From: an uncultured Alphaproteobacteria bacterium
GTDB taxonomy: Bacteria; Pseudomonadota; Alphaproteobacteria; UBA2966
Assembly: GCA_958295725.1 (NCBI GenBank)
Contig: OY282368.1
Location: forward strand, 124,001 to 188,000
Length of the DNA stretch: 64,000 nucleotides
Direction of reading: 5' to 3'
This document shows, one piece after another, positions 8,915 through 17,217 of the stretch. The notes below the pieces were generated by a model. The model worked only from the letters and a program-made list of their open reading frames with translations. It had not been told where the DNA came from and made no database searches. The position numbers were made by a program, and so were the translations under genes. Positions within the stretch are counted from its first letter, which is position 1, and every line of letters begins with the position of its first letter.

Positions 8915-9834
8915 ATGTCACAGAAAGCCCCCGGCAATGGAATCAGCATCGTTGAGTTGATCCGAATGTTCCCCGACAACGAGACGGCGGAACGCTGGAT
9001 CACGGCCACTCAGTGTCCGATGGTCCGCGCTGTCCATATTGCGATTCCGACAAGGTGCAGCACCCCACTGCCCACAAGACCATGCCTCACAGGTGCCAGT
9101 CGAAGGGTTGCCGCAAGCCGTTCAGCACCAAGACTGGCACCATCATGGAAGGGTCGAAGGTGACTTATCAGGAATGGGCCATTGCGGTCTACCTGTTCGT
9201 GACCAACCTCAAGGGCGTGAGCAGCATGAAGCTGCACCGCGATCTGAAGCGGACGCAGAAAACAGCTTGGCACCTAGCGCACCGGCTCTGGGAGGCATGG
9301 GAACATGACGGGGGTGTTGCATTCACCGGGCCGGTTGAAGTAGACGAGACCTACATGGGCGGCAAGGAAAAGAACAAGCACGGGATCAAGAAGCTCAATG
9401 CGTGGCGAGGGCCGGTGGGCAAGGCGGTGGTGATCGGCATGAAGGACAGGGAGACCAACCAAGTCACGGCCATGTCCATCAAGCGGACGGACGCGCCGAC
9501 CCTTCAGGGGTTCATGCTCGGACAGATGGAGCCGGGAACGAAGGTCTATACGGACGATCACGGCGGCTATCACGGGCTCACCAACCACCAGACGGTCAAG
9601 CATAGTATTGGCGAGTACGTGGACGGTATGGCACATACCAACGGTATCGAGTCCTTTTGGTCGATGCTCAAGCGGGGGTATCATGGCGTCTACCACAAGA
9701 TGAGTCCCGAGCACTTGGACAGGTGCGTGACGGAGTTCTCGGGACGCCACAATTTGAGGAATGAGGACACGGTTGCCCAGATGGTCACTGTGTTCCGGGG
9801 TATGGTTGGATGGCGACCAAGTACGCTGACCTGA
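8915..9834 (+). pseudogene. IS1595-family (ISXO2-like) transposase with one-base frameshift
   Basis: The transposase is split between two frames. The N-terminal piece (IVELIRMFPDNETAERWI, from the ATG at 8915) matches the usual start of ISXO2-like transposases and runs to about 9013. The rest, from GTG 9013, has the zinc ribbon CPYCDSDKVQ...HRCQSKGCRKPFS, then PVEVDETYMGGKEKNKHG, VYTDDHGGYHG and HTNGIESFWSMLKRG, the catalytic core. Adding one base in CAGTG-TCCGATGG (near 9015) would restore the conserved Trp found before DG-RCPYC in this family. A 273-residue product from GTG 9013 lacks the N-terminal helix and is probably impaired. Terminal repeats were not found. Confidence 0.75.
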
Positions 9835-9867
9835 TCGCCTGGGCGCCCACAGTACCGCCGTTGAGCG

Positions 9868-10782
9868 ATGTCTTCTAACGGGGTATCTGCGGCCATATCC
9901 CTGTTCCCGATAGGAGGAAATGGGGATGGTGTCCCCACCCCCTGCCGACCTTTGTTGAAATGGCCAGGCGGTAAAGCGGGGGAGTTGTCCATCATCCGGC
10001 CTCGCATCCCATCTCACGCACGTTACTTTGAACCGTTCTTCGGTGGCGGAGCAGTCTTCTTCGATGCGATCCAAGCGCCAGATTTCCTTAATGATCGGCA
10101 TATAGACTTGATGATGGTCTATGCCTGTGTTCAACGGCAGGACGCCGCTTTCTTCGGTTTGCTTGATGATTGGATAGTGGAGTGGGAAGGGGCATCGTTC
10201 GACGAACGGAATGCCATGTACTACACGGTACGCAACCGCTACAACGTGAATAGTCGTTCCCCCACGGCCCAAGCTGCCGACTTCTTTCTCCTTCGTGAAC
10301 TGGCCTACGGCGGGATGTTCCGTGTCAATTCTCGCGGTGAGTTCAATGTGCCATTTGGCCGCACCTATGCATTCAACAAGAACCTCCGAGAAAAAGTGAA
10401 CCACTTACGCTCGGATGTGGTCCGGGAAAAGATGAAGTGCGCCAACCTGGAAGCGATGGACTTCAGAGACTTCCTAGACGAGTACGACTTCAACGGGCAC
10501 GACTTTATGTTTGTAGACCCGCCCTACGATACGCGGTTCTCGAAGTATGACCGACATGATTTTGACGGCAATGACCAAGCGCGTCTAGCGGAATGGCTCA
10601 GGGAGTATCCCGGCCAGTTCATGCTGATCTGCAAGCTGACTCCAATGGTCGAGCACCTCTACTTGAAACACCCTCAATGGTACGCCTACCATTACCGGCG
10701 CGAGTATCGGTTCAACATCAAGGGAAGGTTCTCTCGATCCGTCACGCACGTCATGGTGGTGAACTATGACACGAATTTCTGA
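9868..10782 (+). CDS. D12-class (Dam-like) N6-adenine DNA methyltransferase
   Basis: A 304-residue DNA methylase that adds a methyl group to adenine N6, presumably protecting the site cut by the adjacent endonuclease. The D12 order is clear: LLKWPGGKAGELS (motif X) near residue 29, FEPFFGGGAVFF (motif I, SAM binding) near 52, and the catalytic FVDPPYD (motif IV) near 213. The residues before LLKWPGGK look unconserved. The ATG at 9868 has no good ribosome site, and a strong AGGAGG at 9912 precedes an out-of-frame ATG at 9920, so the true start is uncertain. It begins 33 bp after the transposase stop, is AT-richer than the chromosome and overlaps the next gene. Confidence 0.88.
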   Translation: MSSNGVSAAISLFPIGGNGDGVPTPCRPLLKWPGGKAGELSIIRPRIPSHARYFEPFFGGGAVFFDAIQAPDFLNDRHIDLMMVYACVQRQDAAFFGLLDDWIVEWEGASFDERNAMYYTVRNRYNVNSRSPTAQAADFFLLRELAYGGMFRVNSRGEFNVPFGRTYAFNKNLREKVNHLRSDVVREKMKCANLEAMDFRDFLDEYDFNGHDFMFVDPPYDTRFSKYDRHDFDGNDQARLAEWLREYPGQFMLICKLTPMVEHLYLKHPQWYAYHYRREYRFNIKGRFSRSVTHVMVVNYDTNF

Positions 10783-11506
10783 ACGAGAGCTCGTGCTGCC
10801 AACGCTCATGCTGTTGGCCCAAGTCGAAGATGGCTTGATGACTTCCGAGATCGGAAGGCTCTTGCGAGCGTTGCTACAGCCATCCGGCGAAGACTTGGAA
10901 ATTTTGGCTGGGCGGAATGACGACAAGTTTTCACAGAAGGTTCGAAACCTCAAGTCGCACAATACCCTGACAAGAGATGGCTTGGCAACGGAGAACCAAG
11001 GGCGATTCAGGATAACATCTGTTGGTCGGAAAACGTATGAACAACACGCTTTTTATCTCAAGGAAGTGGTGGAGTTCCCGCTTGTCGATGCAGCCGAAGT
11101 CCTGACCCATATGGCAGACAAGGCACCCTTAGTGATGCTTGATGAAACAGTCCGGGAAGGGGATTTGCGTTGGCGCGCCCAAGAATATCGTACGCGATCA
11201 CGAGAATTGAGAACCGCAGCCGTCGAACATTATTCATCTAATGGGAGAATACTCTGTGAGGCTTGTACTTTCGAGTTCGCGGCAGCCTATCCACTTGTCG
11301 GCAAGGGCTATATTCAGATACACCATCTCAAGCCCATATCTTATATGCGCGGCGAGCCGTTGAAGGTGGACGAGGCATTGAAGAACCTTTGCCCGTTGTG
11401 CGCTAATTGTCACCAGATGGTGCACAAACGACGTCCCCCTCTTCCTGTTGGTGGTCTAAAGGCAATACTCAGGGTTGCGTACCAGTACAAAGGAGACACA
11501 CCATGA
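10766..11506 (+). CDS. HNH restriction endonuclease with N-terminal winged-helix domain
   Basis: A 246-residue protein starting 17 bp inside the methylase gene, the arrangement of a coupled type II restriction-modification pair. The first ~95 residues (LPTLMLLAQVEDGLMTSEIG ... RFRITSVGRKTYEQH) resemble the Mrr-type N-terminal winged helix, probably for DNA recognition. The C terminus is an HNH nuclease: a zinc pair CEAC near residue 169, the metal-site histidines in YIQIHHLKPIS, and CPLCANCHQMVHK carrying the second zinc pair with N and H residues. Codon use is AT-rich like the methylase. Restriction activity is inferred from domain content and context; the recognition site cannot be read from sequence. 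Confidence 0.82.
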   Translation: MTRISERELVLPTLMLLAQVEDGLMTSEIGRLLRALLQPSGEDLEILAGRNDDKFSQKVRNLKSHNTLTRDGLATENQGRFRITSVGRKTYEQHAFYLKEVVEFPLVDAAEVLTHMADKAPLVMLDETVREGDLRWRAQEYRTRSRELRTAAVEHYSSNGRILCEACTFEFAAAYPLVGKGYIQIHHLKPISYMRGEPLKVDEALKNLCPLCANCHQMVHKRRPPLPVGGLKAILRVAYQYKGDTP

Positions 11507-11677
11507 CCAAAAAAGCCCATCACCCTTGTCCAGCAGGACTACCAGCCGACGAAAGCGGAGACGGAGGAAGCAACGGTACTACGCAAGAAGGACGGGCCAG
11601 TGCCATCGCCGACTGAGGTCATACGCACCCTGACCCGCGCTGTTGAGATCAACTACGTGGAGAAACCGAAGAAGTAG
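11503..11677 (+). pseudogene. 57-residue gene with one-base frameshift in an A run
   Basis: A strong AGGAG lies 7 bases before the ATG at 11503, which overlaps the stop of the endonuclease gene (ATGA-like coupling). The annotated frame reads only MTKKAHHPCP... of low quality. If the run of six A at 11509-11514 is read as five, a protein-like frame appears: MTKKPITLVQQDYQPTKAE ... VPSPTEVIRTLTRAVEINYV ... KPKK, ending at TAG 11675-11677. So the locus is either a frameshift mutant, a sequencing or assembly error in a homopolymer, or a slippage-dependent gene. The family is not recognised. Its position as third gene of the restriction operon suggests an accessory or control role, which is inference. 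Confidence 0.5.
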
Positions 11678-11803
11678 TGGTACCAGTCTGTCACACGACT
11701 TCAGCGTAGCACGGGCTTTGTAGCTTTTCTATATAATTCCTTATCGAAAAGTCGTCGTATCCTCGATAAGGTCCTCGGACCATGATCGCGAGAGGGAGGT
11801 GAC

Positions 11804-12259
11804 ATGCCGGAAGTCAAGGTGCTGGGAACCAATCACACGAGCTTCACCGTGTCCGATATCGAGCGGTCGATCTCGTTTTTCACCCAGGTTCTGGGGTTCC
11901 GGGTGACGTCTCACGAACCGCGGGACCCCGCCATGATCCAGGCGCTCACCGGGATCGACGGGGCCGACATCGACGTCGCCTATCTCCAGATGCCGGGACA
12001 CGCACTTGAGCTCATCGAGTACAAGGGCCCGGACGACCGCGGGAAGGTGGACTGCCGGGTGTGCGATGTCGGCGCCGCGCATATCGCCTTCGACGTCGAT
12101 GATCTCCGGGTCGTCGTCGATGCGAGCCTGCGGAACGGCGCGACGTTGATGGGAGAGATACTGGAGATCACCGGTGGCCCCAACAGGGGCGGCCGGGTCG
12201 CCTACGTGCGCGATCCCGACGGCGTCACCATGGAGTTCATCCAGCGCGGCGGCGGGTGA
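11804..12259 (+). CDS. VOC (glyoxalase/dioxygenase fold) family protein
   Basis: A 151-residue vicinal-oxygen-chelate protein with two beta-alpha-beta-beta-beta halves. The opening LGTNHTSFTVSDIERSISFF supplies a metal His, LELIEYKGP is a mid-domain metal Glu candidate, AAHIAFDVDDL supplies another His, and RVAYVRDPDGVTMEFIQ supplies the terminal Glu. All four metal positions are therefore plausible, so it could be an active lyase, epimerase or dioxygenase. The ATG at 11804 follows GGGAGG. GC content returns to the host level here, marking the right end of the foreign island. The substrate is not known. Confidence 0.85.
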   Translation: MPEVKVLGTNHTSFTVSDIERSISFFTQVLGFRVTSHEPRDPAMIQALTGIDGADIDVAYLQMPGHALELIEYKGPDDRGKVDCRVCDVGAAHIAFDVDDLRVVVDASLRNGATLMGEILEITGGPNRGGRVAYVRDPDGVTMEFIQRGGG

Positions 12260-12340
12260 CCCGGCGGGTGGCCCGCCCGCCGGTGATCTCGTGATCCCGG
12301 CGAAGGCGGACCGGCATCCCTCGGACGGCGGGGTGAAATC

Positions 12341-13468
12341 ATGCTTGGCGGATTCCGAAAATTCACGGGTGCTCTCGCTGTCGTTGCCGCGCTTACGCCC
12401 GTGCCCACGCCAGCCGAGACCGTCTATCGGTCCCAGCTCCACGACTTCGCGCTGATCGCGGTCTCGGCGCCGCTGGATCGGCCTTGGGGGCTCGCCTTCC
12501 TCCCCGACGGCGGAATGCTGGTGACCGAGAAGGCCGGCGCTCTCAGGATCGTGGACGCTGCCGGGCGGCTTTCGGCGCCGCTTCGCGGTCTGCCGCCGAT
12601 CGAGGAATACGGCCAAGGCGGCCTCCTCGATGTCGTCTTGCACCCCCGCTTCGCGCGGAACCGGCTGGTCTATCTCTCCTTTATCCGCGAGATCCACAGC
12701 GGTGTCACCACCGCGGTCGGTCGGGGCCAGCTGCGTCCCGGACGTCTCGAGGGATTCGAGACGGTCTTCACTGCGGTTCCCGCCGGCCGGGCCGCACGAC
12801 ATTTCGGCTCGCGCATGGTCTTCGGTCCTGACGGCAAGCTCTACGTAACGGTGGGCGACCGTGGCCGGCGGCCCGATGCCCAGGACCTCTCGCGCCACCC
12901 TGGTTCGGTGCTGCGGATCGAGGACGACGGGACGATCCCCGCCGACAACCCCTTCGTCGACCGGCCCGGCGCCAAACCGGGAATCTGGTCCTGGGGTCAC
13001 CGGAACGCCCAGGGACTGGCGGTCGACCGCCGAACCGGGCGGCTCTGGTCGCACGAGCACGGTCCGCGCGGCGGTGATGAGGTGAACGTCATCGAGCGCG
13101 GCGTGAATTACGGCTGGCCGGTCATCACCTACGGGCGGAACTACAGCGGCACCAAGATCACCGACGAGACCGCGCGGCCGGGAATGGCCCAGCCCAAGAC
13201 TTACTGGGTGCCCTCCATCGCGCCGTCGGGCCTCGCTTTCTACGACGGCGACAGGTTCCCGAAATGGCGGGGCAACCTGTTCGTCGGCGCACTCCGTGCC
13301 GAGACCCTGGTCCGCCTCGTCCTCGACGGCGATCGAGTGACGGGCGAGGAGCGCCTGCTCAAGGATTTCGACAACCGCGTCCGCGATGTCCGCGCCGCCC
13401 CGGACGGTTACATCTATCTGCTGCTCGACGAGGAAGACTCCCCGATTCTGCGCCTGGAGCCGCGCTGA
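12341..13468 (+). CDS. PQQ-dependent sugar dehydrogenase (YliI/Asd type), exported
   Basis: A 375-residue six-bladed beta-propeller of the soluble aldose dehydrogenase / GDH-B type, which oxidises aldoses in the periplasm with PQQ. An N-terminal signal peptide is visible (MLGGFRKFTGALAVVAALTP, probable cleavage after TPAETV-like sequence near residue 26). Family marks are RPWGLAFLPDGGMLVTEKAG, KLYVTVGDRGRRPDAQDL, WSWGHRNAQGLA and WSHEHGPRGGDEVN, which hold the PQQ- and calcium-site residues. It could also belong to the glucose/sorbosone dehydrogenase branch with another substrate. No PQQ synthesis genes are in the window. Confidence 0.88.
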   Translation: MLGGFRKFTGALAVVAALTPVPTPAETVYRSQLHDFALIAVSAPLDRPWGLAFLPDGGMLVTEKAGALRIVDAAGRLSAPLRGLPPIEEYGQGGLLDVVLHPRFARNRLVYLSFIREIHSGVTTAVGRGQLRPGRLEGFETVFTAVPAGRAARHFGSRMVFGPDGKLYVTVGDRGRRPDAQDLSRHPGSVLRIEDDGTIPADNPFVDRPGAKPGIWSWGHRNAQGLAVDRRTGRLWSHEHGPRGGDEVNVIERGVNYGWPVITYGRNYSGTKITDETARPGMAQPKTYWVPSIAPSGLAFYDGDRFPKWRGNLFVGALRAETLVRLVLDGDRVTGEERLLKDFDNRVRDVRAAPDGYIYLLLDEEDSPILRLEPR

Positions 13469-13624
13469 GCGCCGGCGGTCCCGCGCGCCATGGAACCCTT
13501 GCAAAGACGGAGGCGGTACGGCAGTATCCCGACCGGTCCGGAATGGCCGGACCGCATGCTTTCGCGCCCCGCGGTCACGACGATATCCAGGGGCGGCAAC
13601 GCCACGGGTCAAGGGAGGCGGTAC

Positions 13625-14902
13625 ATGAATCTCACCGATGCCGACAAGCGCAAGCTCGACGGCGGCGAAGGGCGCGCCGTTCAGCATGCCATGGAGCATT
13701 TGGTCAAGATGGGCGAGGCCTTCGACGCCGAGGAGATGGTGGACCTGCACACGGTGCACGTGTTTTCGGATTACCGCACGGTCGGCGATGGCGGAGTCAA
13801 TTTCTACGAGAATCTGGTGAACATGGGCGGCCACATCTCGCTTCCGTCCTCATGCGAGCCCATGTCCATGGATCGCAATCACAATGACCAGTTCGATTGG
13901 CCGGACGGCTACGAGGAAGGTCAGCAAAAGATCGTCGACGCCCTCGCGACGCTCGGCGTCCAGCCCACCTTCTCCTGCACTCACTACCTGAATGCCAACG
14001 TGCCCAAATTCCGGTCCAACATGGCCTGGGTCGAGGGCAATGCGACCGGGTTCGCAAATACCGTGATCGGTGCCCGCGGCAACCGCGAGGATGCGGTCAC
14101 CAGCCCGCTGGCGGGTATCGCCCGGCGCATACCGAAGTACGGCATGCTGGACCCCGGAAACCGGGTCGGCGATTGCCTGGTCCAGATCGATCCGCACCTG
14201 ATCGAGCGTATCGGCGGCGAGGGAAGGCGCACGGCGGATTTCGAGGCGCTTGGCGCGGTCATCGGCGACTTCGCCTACGACCGGATTCCGGTGGTGACGG
14301 GCCTGCCCGACTACATGCAGAACGAAGAACTGAAGGCCCTGGTAACCGCCTGCTCCCCGGCTATGACGACGACGCTGATGCTGCTCGTCGGCATCAGCCC
14401 GGAGGCCCGCACCCTGGAAGAGGCATTCGGCGGCAAGGTGCCGAAGGACGTCGACACCATCCGGGTCACGGAAGACGATCTGCGCGAGATGTACGGGAAG
14501 CTCGAGCAGACGACCAAGGAAGACGTTGACATCGTCATCTCCGGTTGTCCCTTCAAGACCTTGCAGGAGGTCCAGGAACTGACCCAGCAGCTTGGTGCGC
14601 GGAAGGTCGCGGACGGCGTCCAGTTCTACATCTTCACCGACCGGATCACCTTCAACATGGCCGAGGACATGGGGCTGGTGGACAAGATCGAAGCGGCCGG
14701 GGCTCTCCTCACCACGGATACCTGTAGCTGGTGCATGCCTGTCGAGACCATGTTCGGTCCCGACAAGGTCATCGCCTCCGACAGCATGAAGATGCGGCGC
14801 CTGCTCGCCGGCGACGGCAAGCCCACATGGCGCTACGGCACCCTTACGGACGTGGTGGACGCCGCCGTCACCGGCAAGTTCAAGCCGAGGCGTTGGAATT
14901 GA
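13625..14902 (+). CDS. Aconitase X large (catalytic) subunit, copy 1
   Basis: A 425-residue DUF521 / aconitase X large chain. Characterised aconitase X enzymes dehydrate cis-3-hydroxy-L-proline in bacteria or phosphomevalonate in archaea, using an Fe-S cluster. Conserved features include SSCEPMSMDRN, the cysteine of PTFSCTHYLNAN near residue 118, WVEGNATGFANTVIGARGNR, ISGCPFKTLQEV near 300, and DTCSWCMP near 360, which supply candidate cluster ligands. The ATG at 13625 follows GGGAGG. It is 42 bp from its small subunit and forms one operon with the second module downstream. The exact substrate is inferred only. Confidence 0.88.
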   Translation: MNLTDADKRKLDGGEGRAVQHAMEHLVKMGEAFDAEEMVDLHTVHVFSDYRTVGDGGVNFYENLVNMGGHISLPSSCEPMSMDRNHNDQFDWPDGYEEGQQKIVDALATLGVQPTFSCTHYLNANVPKFRSNMAWVEGNATGFANTVIGARGNREDAVTSPLAGIARRIPKYGMLDPGNRVGDCLVQIDPHLIERIGGEGRRTADFEALGAVIGDFAYDRIPVVTGLPDYMQNEELKALVTACSPAMTTTLMLLVGISPEARTLEEAFGGKVPKDVDTIRVTEDDLREMYGKLEQTTKEDVDIVISGCPFKTLQEVQELTQQLGARKVADGVQFYIFTDRITFNMAEDMGLVDKIEAAGALLTTDTCSWCMPVETMFGPDKVIASDSMKMRRLLAGDGKPTWRYGTLTDVVDAAVTGKFKPRRWN

Positions 14903-14944
14903 TCCCGCCGGCGCGACCGAACCCGGGAACCGAGGAACCGGATC

Positions 14945-15373
14945 ATGAGTGAAACGATCACCCTGCATGGGCACTCCGTCAGCAAGGGCGTCGGCGAGGG
15001 CGAGGCGCTGGTCTGCGACAAGCCGTTGAGCTTCATCGCCGTCGGCATCAGCAACGAAGAAGGGATCGTGCGTATCGACAGGCACCCGCTGAACGGCCAG
15101 TCGATCGTCGGCAAGGTGCTGATCTACGACACCGACATCTTTTCGACCGGTGGCGCCCTCAGCATGTACACCAAGAAGACGATCTTCAATACGGCACCCG
15201 CCGCGGTCATCTGGCGCAAGGCCCACAACATCGGGGCCGGCGGCACCATCTATGCCGGCATCCCGTCGATGGACAGGATCGAGGAAGGCCTGCCCTGGGA
15301 CTTGATAGGCACCGGCGATTGGGTGAAGGTCGATTCGGAACAGGGCATCGTCGAGGTGACGAAGAAGTCGTAG
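14945..15373 (+). CDS. Aconitase X small (swivel, DUF126) subunit, copy 1
   Basis: A 142-residue swivel-domain partner of the preceding large subunit; together the two make the active hydro-lyase. Family features include LHGHSVSKGVGEGEALV at the N terminus and GKVLIYDTDIFSTGGALSMY in the middle, the latter lining the active site. The terminal DLIGTGDWVKVDSEQGIVEV is typical. Unlike some archaeal forms, the large and small domains are separate genes here, large first. The start ATG follows GAGGAACC. Gap to the next large subunit is 45 bp, so all four genes probably share one transcript. Confidence 0.88.
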   Translation: MSETITLHGHSVSKGVGEGEALVCDKPLSFIAVGISNEEGIVRIDRHPLNGQSIVGKVLIYDTDIFSTGGALSMYTKKTIFNTAPAAVIWRKAHNIGAGGTIYAGIPSMDRIEEGLPWDLIGTGDWVKVDSEQGIVEVTKKS

Positions 15374-15418
15374 ACGGTCCTCCAGGTTCGGTCTCGATCA
15401 GGCGGCGGAGGCGGATCC

Positions 15419-16696
15419 GTGCGGCTCGGTGACATCGACAAACGCAGACTCGACGGCGAAGAGGGCCCCGCGGTCCGGCATGCCATGGAACACCTCGTGA
15501 AGATGGGCGAGGCGTTCGAGGCCGAAGAGATGGTGGATCTGCACTCCTGCCACCTGCTGTCGGATTACCGCACCATGGGCGAGGGCGGGCTCCAGTTCTA
15601 CGAGCAACTGGTCGAGTGGGGCGGCGCCATGCTCGTGCCCACGACGTGCGACCCGATGTCCATGGACCTGAAGAACATGGACAAGTTCGACTGGCCGGAG
15701 GGTTATCCGGAGAGGCAGACGCGCATCTCGGACGCCTTTCGCGAGCTCGGCGTGGCGCTCACCTTCTCGTGCACGCCGCACCTCGGTCACAACGTGCCCA
15801 AGTTCGGGGAGAACTTGGCCTGGGTCGAAGGGAACGCGACGGGCTACGCCAATTCGGTGCTGGGGGCGCGGGGAAACCGGGAGGACAGCATCACGGCGCC
15901 GCTCGCCGGCATCGCGGGACGCACGCCCAAGTTCGGTCTTCTGGATCCGAGGAACCGCGTCGGTGAATGCCTGGTCGAGATCGATCCGAACCTGATGGAG
16001 CGCCTCGGCGGCGACGGCCGGCGTTGCGCCGATTTCGAGGCTCTGGGCATGATCATCGGCGACTTCGCCTACGACCGCGTTCCGGTGGTCGTGGGTCTTC
16101 GCCCGAACATGGAAACGGAAGAGCTCAAGGCTATCTGCGCCGCCTGCTCTCCAGCCCTGATAGGGACCCTGATGCTGCTCGTCGGCGTCAGCCCGGAAGC
16201 GAACACCGTCGAGGAGGCGTTCGGCGGCGAGGTCCCGAGGGACGTCGATCGGCTGTGGGTCGACGCTGACGCCATGCGCCGCGCCTACGAACAGCTCTCC
16301 AACACCGCCAAGGAAGACGTCGACGTCGTCATGTCGGGTTGCCCCTTCAAGACCATCTACGAGATCCAGGAGGTGGCGGAGCTGCTCGGCGACAACACGG
16401 TCGAGGACGGCGTGAAGTTCATCATCCATACCGACCGGGTCACCCATGTCCTGGCCGAGCACATGGGCCTGACGGACAGGATCGCCAGGGCCGGGGCGCT
16501 GCTGACCACGGACACCTGCGAATACTGCATGCCGATCGAGCACATGTACGGTCCCGATACGGTCATCGCCGCCGACAGCATGAAGATGCGCCGTCTCGTC
16601 GCCGGGGAAGGAAAGCCGACGTGGCGCTACGGGACGCTCACGGACTGCGTCAACGCCGCGATCACGGGCAAGTTCCGGCCCACCCACTGGAACTGA
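15419..16696 (+). CDS. Aconitase X large (catalytic) subunit, copy 2
   Basis: A second 425-residue DUF521 chain, the same length as copy 1 and clearly paralogous, with well over half of residues matching by eye (DKR-LDG-EG-AV-HAMEHLVKMGEAF at the start; GKPTWRYGTLTD near the end). Putative cluster and substrate residues are kept: LTFSCTPHLGHNVPK, MSGCPFKTIYEIQEV, DTCEYCMPIEHMYGP. Differences cluster in active-site-proximal loops (SSCEPMSMDRNHN versus TTCDPMSMDLKNM, CSWCMPVE versus CEYCMPIE), which suggests a different substrate rather than a plain copy. The start is GTG at 15419, 45 bp after the first small subunit. Confidence 0.86.
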   Translation: MRLGDIDKRRLDGEEGPAVRHAMEHLVKMGEAFEAEEMVDLHSCHLLSDYRTMGEGGLQFYEQLVEWGGAMLVPTTCDPMSMDLKNMDKFDWPEGYPERQTRISDAFRELGVALTFSCTPHLGHNVPKFGENLAWVEGNATGYANSVLGARGNREDSITAPLAGIAGRTPKFGLLDPRNRVGECLVEIDPNLMERLGGDGRRCADFEALGMIIGDFAYDRVPVVVGLRPNMETEELKAICAACSPALIGTLMLLVGVSPEANTVEEAFGGEVPRDVDRLWVDADAMRRAYEQLSNTAKEDVDVVMSGCPFKTIYEIQEVAELLGDNTVEDGVKFIIHTDRVTHVLAEHMGLTDRIARAGALLTTDTCEYCMPIEHMYGPDTVIAADSMKMRRLVAGEGKPTWRYGTLTDCVNAAITGKFRPTHWN

Positions 16697-16725
16697 CGGT
16701 CGCCGGGCTTCCTGGAGGATCGGGC

Positions 16726-17154
16726 GTGGGCGAAACCATCACGCTGCACGGACGCCCCATCTCCAGGGGCGTCGCCGAAGGCGAGGCGATCGTCACGGAC
16801 AAGGCGCTGTCGTTCATTGCCGCCGCGATCACCAACGACGAGGGGATCGTGCGCATGGACGGCCATCCCCTCCAGGGGCGGTCGGTCATGGGCAAGGTCC
16901 TGGTCTACGATACCGACATCTACTCCACCGGCGCGGGGCTCAGCTTCTACACCAAATGGAAGATCGACAAGTCGACGCCGCGGGCGATCATCTGCCGCGA
17001 GATGCACAACATCGGCGGCGGTTTCACGATCTACACCGGTGTCCCGTCGATCGACCGTATCCGGGAAGGCTTGCCTTGGGATCTCATCGGCGACGGCGAC
17101 TGGGTCAGGGTCGACTCGGAACGAGGCATCGTCGAGGTGACGAAGAGGTCCTGA
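16726..17154 (+). CDS. Aconitase X small (swivel, DUF126) subunit, copy 2
   Basis: The 142-residue swivel partner of large subunit 2, again the same length as copy 1. It has GETITLHGRPISRGVAEGEA, KVLVYDTDIYSTGAGLSFYT and GDGDWVRVDSERGIVEV. A GTG start at 16726 is chosen because GGAGG lies 8 bases upstream and the N terminus aligns with copy 1. It is the last gene of the four-gene aconitase X operon and is followed by a GC-rich hairpin at 17218. Confidence 0.86.
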   Translation: MGETITLHGRPISRGVAEGEAIVTDKALSFIAAAITNDEGIVRMDGHPLQGRSVMGKVLVYDTDIYSTGAGLSFYTKWKIDKSTPRAIICREMHNIGGGFTIYTGVPSIDRIREGLPWDLIGDGDWVRVDSERGIVEVTKRS

Positions 17155-17217
17155 GGCGCTCGCATCGCGCCGTGGCGTTTCGGGCGGCGCGCCTCGAGTC
17201 GATCCGGGACGGCTCCA

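Noticed and set aside
8780..9900. Terminal inverted repeats for the IS1595 element
   Set aside because: Sequences near 8790 (AGGAGCCTGTCCGAGTGATG) and after 9834 or 11690 share only short scattered matches; no convincing pair or target duplication was found.
13625..17154. Aconitase X duplication as an assembly artefact
   Set aside because: The two copies differ at many residues along their whole length and the spacers differ, so they are true paralogues.
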